A stretch of 10,276 nt of DNA from JAGQTE01 sp964648005 (lineage in GTDB: Bacteria > Actinomycetota > Acidimicrobiia > Acidimicrobiales > Acidimicrobilacustridaceae), in contig CAZYKR010000153.1 in NCBI GenBank assembly GCA_964648005.1, positions 1-10,276 of the forward strand, in the 5' to 3' direction. Positions within the stretch are counted from its first letter, which is position 1, and each line of letters begins with the position of its first letter. Shown in pieces: positions 7,801 to 10,276 of the stretch. The notes beneath the pieces were generated by a model. It did no database searches, was not told the origin of the DNA, and saw nothing but the letters and a program-made list of their open reading frames with translations. A program made the position numbers and the translations under genes.

Positions 7801-8531
7801 GTGGCGTGCACCGACCGGGGAGGGAACTTCTTAGGGTCGAGGTTGAGGTCCCGGATGACGTAGCCGACGAGGCGCTGGGCGTCGGACTGGTCGTAGATGG
7901 TGAAGCTCGACGGGTACCCGAGGACCTTGGCGTCGCGCCGCAGGATGCGCACGCAGGCCGAGTGGAACGTCGACACCCACATCTTGCCGGCGACCGGACC
8001 GACGAGCTTCGCCACGCGCTGCTTCATCTCGTCCGCCGCTTTGTTGGTGAACGTGATGGCGAGGATCTCGAACGGCGACACGCCCTCGTTCCGGATGAGG
8101 TGCGCGATGCGATGCGTGAGCACCCGGGTCTTGCCCGAGCCGGCGCCGGCGATGACGAGCAGGGGGCCCTCGGTGTGCACCACCGCCTCGCGCTGCACCG
8201 GGTTGAGCCCGTCGACCAGCTCGAGGCGGTGCTCGCGCTCGGGCACGTCCCAGTCGTCGGGCGGCTCGATGTCGGGCAGGTCGTCGTCGCTGGGGTCGTC
8301 CTCGGCCGGAGCGGTCTGCGGACGGGATGGACCGGCGGCGTCGACATCGGCGAACGGATCGACGTCCCCGAGGTCGGGTTCGTCGCCGCGGGAGCGGGCC
8401 AGGGCCTGGCGTGCCGCCGCCGCCGGGCCGGCGCCGTCACGTGCACCGCCGTTGCCGCGAGCGGCGCGTGCCGGGCGCGGCTCCTCCTCGAAAGGGCCTC
8501 CGAGGGTCAGCTGGGAGGGCTCGTCGGGCAT
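4875..8531 (-). CDS. pcrA: ATP-dependent DNA helicase PcrA/UvrD (SF1A) interrupted by an intein
   Basis: A 3'-5' SF1A helicase of DNA repair and replication-fork maintenance. The precursor is 1218 residues; removing the intein leaves 864. Motifs in order: Q motif LNPVQREAV (109-117), Walker A AGAGSGKT (128-135), Ia ITFTNKAADEM (159-169), II LVDEYQD (318-324), III GDSDQ (347-351) joined after splicing to SIYAFRAAD (706-714), IV LEQNYRS (733-739), V TLHSAKGLEF (1003-1012), VI ERRLAYVGITRA (1040-1051). A Gly/Arg/Ser-rich linker (about 1091-1127) leads to a Tudor-like PcrA C-terminal domain (GDDVRHPTFGEGVIVDMDG, 1170-1188), known in PcrA to contact RNA polymerase. The first 105 residues are an acidic, low-complexity extension not usual in the family. 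Motif III reads FRAAD where FRGAD is usual. ATG at 8531 is chosen because translation further upstream runs through a palindromic repeat with no helicase homology. Confidence 0.97.
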   Translation of the reverse strand: MPDEPSQLTLGGPFEEEPRPARAARGNGGARDGAGPAAAARQALARSRGDEPDLGDVDPFADVDAAGPSRPQTAPAEDDPSDDDLPDIEPPDDWDVPEREHRLELVDGLNPVQREAVVHTEGPLLVIAGAGSGKTRVLTHRIAHLIRNEGVSPFEILAITFTNKAADEMKQRVAKLVGPVAGKMWVSTFHSACVRILRRDAKVLGYPSSFTIYDQSDAQRLVGYVIRDLNLDPKKFPPRSVHATISSTKNEGVGVTEYAERAAMIFERKIADVYREYQARLLKAGAMDFDDLLGVTVELFQKHPDVLAHYQRRFRHVLVDEYQDTNAVQNELVLLLAAEHRNVCVVGDSDQCLPPGTLVRTPSGTTPIEEIEVGDEVLGTYGHPSVEPARVTAVAPGSYSGRVVTVHAGGRTITGTPHHVLPVELSLPAGGHLVYLMQRSDRGYRIGRTAAVRKNRDGKEAPGFQVRMNQEHADALWILQVCDTAAEAAYWEAWFAAEYGLPTTLFHGVGRNLTMDEDWLARLFDTIDTETRAKSLMDDLLLHPDFPHYRPQSGRRRQTVNLTMFSNRGPCRRPGHRVQWSSNRADVAAKLRDGGFPTRPAKRPGSVRFETARASYVDAVDLARAVAEAGGLRIRRRMQIADTVYECQPLAHLRPGMTVLVADDAGRLVPTRVDRVEHAHYDGPVFDLEVAGAHSYVAGGVLVHNSIYAFRAADIRNILEFEEAFPDATVVVLEQNYRSSQTILDAANAVIANNLGRKPKELWTESGPGDTIVRYAADDELDEAQYVARRIAEQHDTGGMRWGDQAVFYRTNAQSRVMEEQLMRSGIPYKVIGGTRFYDRKEVKDALAYLKAVVNPADEVSVKRVLNVPRRGVGDSSIGKLDAFANAQGITFTQALRRADDAGITGKARKGIETFLNLLDGVSDYVQDGPALVLEELLKRSGYVTELEKEHTVEAEGRIENLGELLAAAQEFGDVDEFLESVSLVADTDQLELEDDTSVVLMTLHSAKGLEFPAVYIIGMEDGVFPHLRSIGEPNELEEERRLAYVGITRAMQHLTVSHAWARMLYGGTQYNPPSRFLDEIPEHLVTVVEGSRRGSRRGFGSGSPGGSGESGGRGSGRYGGGERRGPSVGSFDPDEDQGWVAHRERVVDAALRPKGPTPSGAEALGLRIGDDVRHPTFGEGVIVDMDGAGDKTVATVRFRQVGTKQLLLTWAPLEKID
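6549..7007 (-). other. Intein region of unknown fold between nuclease-like core and C-terminal splicing block
   Basis: Intein residues about 158-310. It contains DTETRAKSLMDDL, DFPHYRPQ, a basic stretch SGRRRQTVNLTMFS, HRVQWSSNRADVAAKL and an Ala-rich helix ending in GGLRIRRRMQ. The many Arg residues and the position after the nuclease-like core suggest a DNA-recognition domain. That is inference; I do not recognise the fold. Confidence 0.4.
7008..7241 (-). other. Candidate GIY-YIG-like nuclease domain inside the intein
   Basis: Intein residues about 80-157. LVYLM (82-86) lines up with the GIY strand and YRIGRT (93-98) with YIG, nine residues lying between the two tripeptides as in known members. 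Next come a helix with R116 and H121 (FQVRMNQEHAD), a strand ALWILQV (124-130), and a helix TAAEAAYWEAWFAAEYG carrying E141 where the catalytic Glu would be, followed by PT and an aromatic/polar turn. This is the strand, strand, helix, strand, helix order of the GIY-YIG fold. No LAGLIDADG or HNH signature is visible. The assignment comes from motif reading only. Confidence 0.55.
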
Positions 8532-8538
8532 CCGGCCA

Positions 8539-8544
8539 ACCCTA
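8539..8544 (-). promoter_or_regulatory. Possible -10 of pcrA, implying a leaderless transcript
   Basis: On the minus strand TAGGGT is followed by 7 nt and then the ATG at 8531, and no Shine-Dalgarno sequence precedes the ATG. In actinobacteria a TANNNT at this distance usually places transcription start at the A of ATG. A convincing -35 box is not visible. Confidence 0.4.
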
Positions 8545-8583
8545 CCGGCCCCCACCGACAGCCGAATCCGGCGCCAACCCCTC

Positions 8584-8633
8584 GTTCTGGTGGTGCAGCC
8601 GGTGGCTTCGCCGACCGGTTGCACCACCAGTAC
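8584..8633. repeat. 50-bp palindromic repeat, copy 1
   Basis: The arms 8584-8603 and 8614-8633 form a 20-bp stem with one T/T mismatch (8586/8631) and one G/T wobble (8598/8619). The core CTGGTGGTGCA / TGCACCACCAG is perfect, and the loop GGCTTCGCCG can form a further GGC/GCC stem. It matches the reverse complement of the element at 10201-10250 at 45 of 50 positions. Confidence 0.9.
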
Positions 8634-8673
8634 GGATCCGCCGGCGCGACGCAACCTCGACGCCGGCGCTGGG

Positions 8674-8679
8674 TACGGT
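8674..8679 (+). promoter_or_regulatory. Possible -10 of the ankyrin gene, implying a leaderless transcript
   Basis: TACGGT, then GCGCGC, then the ATG at 8686. No Shine-Dalgarno sequence is present, and the hexamer-to-ATG distance mirrors that of the divergent helicase gene. No clear -35 box is visible. Confidence 0.4.
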
Positions 8680-8685
8680 GCGCGC

Positions 8686-10173
8686 ATGGGGTGGAATCGC
8701 ACTGGTGGTCGAGGGCGCGCCCTTCGCCGAGATGGTTGGGGTGGCACCGTGGCCGGAGGCCTCGGTTTCTGCGGGCTGAGCGGCATCATGCTGCTCGTCG
8801 CCGGGGCGCTGCTGGTGTCGCTGATGCCGAGCTGCGACATCACCTTCGACTTCGGTCTCGGTCTCGTCAGCGACTGCTCCTCGGAGGCCTACCCGCTCCA
8901 TGCGGCGGCGCGAGACGGCGACGTCGAGCGGGTCCGGCAGGCGCTGAACGCGGGCGCCGACCCGGACCAGCTCGACGGCTCGTCCAACAGCGCGCTCGGT
9001 TGCCTGCTGGCGTTGCGCGAGGAACAGACCTCCTCGTCGTTCGACAACCGGGGTCGGTGGACCGACCGCCGCAGCGTCGTCGTGTCGATGCTGCTCGACG
9101 CCGGTGCCGACCCCGACCAGATCTCGGGTGCCGGACGCTATGCCGAGTCGCCGCTGAACCTGGCGTTGCGCCGCGGCCTGCGCGACGAGCGGACGCAGCT
9201 GCTCGACGCCGGCGCCGACCCGAGCCTCGAGGATTGCCAAGGCGTGCCGCTCCTCGCCGCCGGCGCACCCGACGCGGTGGACGAGCTGCTGCGCCGCGGC
9301 GCCGATCCGAACGGCACGGGTCTGTCCAGCCCGGTCGTCGAGGCGGCCGCCGCCGGGAACCTCGACGTGCTCGACCGGGTGCTCGACGCCGGCGCCGACC
9401 TCCAGCGCCCCGACACCGTCCACCCGGGCACGACGGTCGGCGCGCAGGCGTTGGTGGCGTCGCTCCAGCAGCCGTGGTCGCCGGTGGCCGAGCGCCTCCT
9501 GGATGTGGTCGATCCCGCCGGGCCCGAGGTGCGGGATCGGGTGCTGCCGGCGGCGCTCGGGGTACCCGGGCGAGCCAACCTGGACGCCGTCCTGGCGCGC
9601 GGTGTCGACCCCGATGCCGGCGCGCTCACCCGGGCCGAGCTGGCGGCGCTGATCGACAGGTCAGGACCTCGACTCGACGAGGTCCTGACCGGCTCGACCG
9701 TCGGCACGCTGCCCGCCGACGGAAGCACATCCCACCTCCTACTCGATGCCATGCCCGCCGATGCCATGCCGGTCGGCGCCACGGCGCCGCCCACGCCGGC
9801 CATCCCCGAGCACCTGCGCGACTGCGGTGCCGACGATCGGGCCTTGCCGGTCGTCCTCGCGCCGCTGCGCAGCAACCGGCTGGCCGCCGTCGCCGCCGAC
9901 GATGCCACCACCCGCATCGCGATCCCACCGCTCGCCGTGGCGGTTCTCGTCGGAGATGCCGACGCTGTCGCCTCATTGCTCGAGCATGGTGCCGACCCGA
10001 ATCGGGTGGTGCTCGACCGTGTCACGGCGCTCGAGCTGGCGGCGGCATCGTGCAACCCCTTCGTCGCCGGGCAGCTCCTGGCGGCAGGCGCCGACCCGGA
10101 CCTCGCACCGGGCGGCCGCAGCGCCCGCGCCGCGGCCTGCCCCGCCGTCACCGCCGTGCTCCCGGCCGGCTGA
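8686..10173 (+). CDS. Membrane-anchored ankyrin-repeat protein, function unknown
   Basis: A 495-residue protein. An Arg-rich N-terminus (GGRGRALRRDG) precedes one hydrophobic segment (about 22-47), so by the positive-inside rule the rest should lie outside the membrane. LMPSC (46-50) only weakly resembles a lipobox. The exported part has ankyrin features: PLHAAARDGDVERVRQALNAGADPD (residues 70-94, first repeat) and recurring LLxxGADP(D/N/S) turns near 140, 176, 205, 236, 306, 435 and 468. Canonical repeats are interrupted by divergent stretches (about 100-130 and 245-410). Ankyrin domains bind proteins; no enzymatic domain or partner is evident, so the role is unknown. ATG at 8686 is the only start that gives a sensible N-terminus; the open frame further upstream crosses the palindromic repeat and lies antisense to pcrA. 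The gene is enclosed by two inverted copies of that palindrome. Confidence 0.85.
   Translation: MGWNRTGGRGRALRRDGWGGTVAGGLGFCGLSGIMLLVAGALLVSLMPSCDITFDFGLGLVSDCSSEAYPLHAAARDGDVERVRQALNAGADPDQLDGSSNSALGCLLALREEQTSSSFDNRGRWTDRRSVVVSMLLDAGADPDQISGAGRYAESPLNLALRRGLRDERTQLLDAGADPSLEDCQGVPLLAAGAPDAVDELLRRGADPNGTGLSSPVVEAAAAGNLDVLDRVLDAGADLQRPDTVHPGTTVGAQALVASLQQPWSPVAERLLDVVDPAGPEVRDRVLPAALGVPGRANLDAVLARGVDPDAGALTRAELAALIDRSGPRLDEVLTGSTVGTLPADGSTSHLLLDAMPADAMPVGATAPPTPAIPEHLRDCGADDRALPVVLAPLRSNRLAAVAADDATTRIAIPPLAVAVLVGDADAVASLLEHGADPNRVVLDRVTALELAAASCNPFVAGQLLAAGADPDLAPGGRSARAAACPAVTAVLPAG
9659..9690. repeat. Perfect 13-bp inverted repeat inside the ankyrin gene
   Basis: GGTCAGGACCTCG (9659-9671) and CGAGGTCCTGACC (9678-9690) are exact reverse complements around a 6-nt ACTCGA loop. 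It encodes DRSGPRLDEVLTG, in the part of the protein where ankyrin repeats are degenerate. Confidence 0.9.
9744..9770 (+). repeat. Short direct repeat in the ankyrin gene
   Basis: CGATGCCATGCC occurs twice with a 3-nt spacer, encoding DAMPADAMP. This looks like a 15-bp in-frame duplication in a linker region. Confidence 0.8.
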
Positions 10174-10200
10174 AGGAGCCGCAACGCCACGAACCCACGT

Positions 10201-10250
10201 GTTCTGGTGGTGCAACCGGTAGGCGAAGCCACCGTTTGCACTACCAGAAC
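10201..10250. repeat. 50-bp palindromic repeat, copy 2 (inverted relative to copy 1)
   Basis: The arms 10201-10220 and 10231-10250 form a 20-bp stem with one G/T wobble (10209/10242) and one C/T mismatch (10216/10235). The outer arms are GTTCTGGTGGTGCAA and TTGCACTACCAGAAC, and the loop holds GGC-GAA-GCC. It lies 27 bp after the ankyrin stop codon and could end that transcript, although no T-run follows. Confidence 0.9.
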
Positions 10251-10252
10251 GA

Positions 10253-10276
10253 TCAGAAGAGGCGGTCGCGGAAGAA
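10253..10276 (-). CDS. Possible C-terminus of a minus-strand gene, partial
   Basis: The minus strand reads FFRDRLF followed by TGA (10253-10255). Its position just past the palindrome, convergent with the ankyrin gene, fits a real gene end. Seven codons are too few to identify a family or rule out chance. Confidence 0.3.
   Translation of the reverse strand, partial: FFRDRLF

Larger units (their letters stand above)
8532..8685. other. Divergent intergenic region between pcrA and the ankyrin gene
   Basis: These 154 bp hold two opposed -10-like hexamers, each 6-7 nt from its ATG, with a 50-bp palindromic element between them. No other gene is visible. Confidence 0.75.

Noticed and set aside
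8584..8633. Rho-independent terminator or tRNA in the pcrA-ankyrin gap
   Set aside because: The hairpin lies upstream of both divergent genes and has no T-run; it has no cloverleaf or anticodon arm.
7897..8685. Extended ankyrin start at 7897
   Set aside because: The extension is antisense to the pcrA N-terminal domain and reads through the palindrome; ATG at 8686 gives a credible membrane anchor.
8532..8843. Extended pcrA start at 8843
   Set aside because: The extra 104 codons translate a palindromic repeat and the beginning of the ankyrin gene in antisense; the ATG at 8531 has its own promoter-like hexamer.
8584..10250. CRISPR array
   Set aside because: There are only two palindromic copies, 1.6 kb apart, inverted, with a gene between them and no regular spacers.

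Overview
This is a high-GC window with heavily G/C-biased third codon positions and actinobacterial features: TANNNT -10-like hexamers, a PcrA helicase with the actinobacterial SIYAFR motif, and a secreted protease ending in repeats of the 'VTPARVLDTR' type. I infer an Actinomycetota genome, probably class Acidimicrobiia (Ilumatobacter/Iamia-like). The class-level guess rests on remembered sequence style, not on a search.

Layout. Bases 1-1256 (minus) hold most of an acyl-CoA synthetase that runs off the left edge. A divergent intergenic region of about 190 bp follows. Bases 1448-4834 (plus) encode a secreted thermolysin-family (M4) metalloprotease with a jelly-roll-like domain and three C-terminal repeats of about 118 residues. 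It converges, across a 40-bp gap holding a 16-bp tandem duplication and a small hairpin, on bases 4875-8531 (minus). That gene encodes a PcrA/UvrD helicase interrupted by a 354-residue intein inserted exactly in helicase motif III. Divergently, bases 8686-10173 (plus) encode a membrane-anchored ankyrin-repeat protein. A few terminal codons of a minus-strand gene may lie at the right edge.

The most notable items are these. (1) The intein has complete splicing motifs. Its inserted domain shows no LAGLIDADG or HNH motif but reads like a GIY-YIG nuclease core, which would be an unusual endonuclease for an intein. (2) Two 50-bp near-perfect palindromes, 45/50 identical to each other and in inverted orientation, flank the ankyrin gene and look like members of a REP-like repeat family. 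(3) A perfect 13-bp inverted repeat lies inside the ankyrin coding sequence. (4) The helicase and ankyrin genes both lack a Shine-Dalgarno sequence and have a TANNNT hexamer 6-7 nt before the ATG, as expected for leaderless transcripts, whereas the protease has a strong AAGGAGG.

The genes do not form one pathway. They are single-gene units in divergent and convergent arrangements: lipid activation, extracellular proteolysis, DNA repair, and an ankyrin protein of unknown role.
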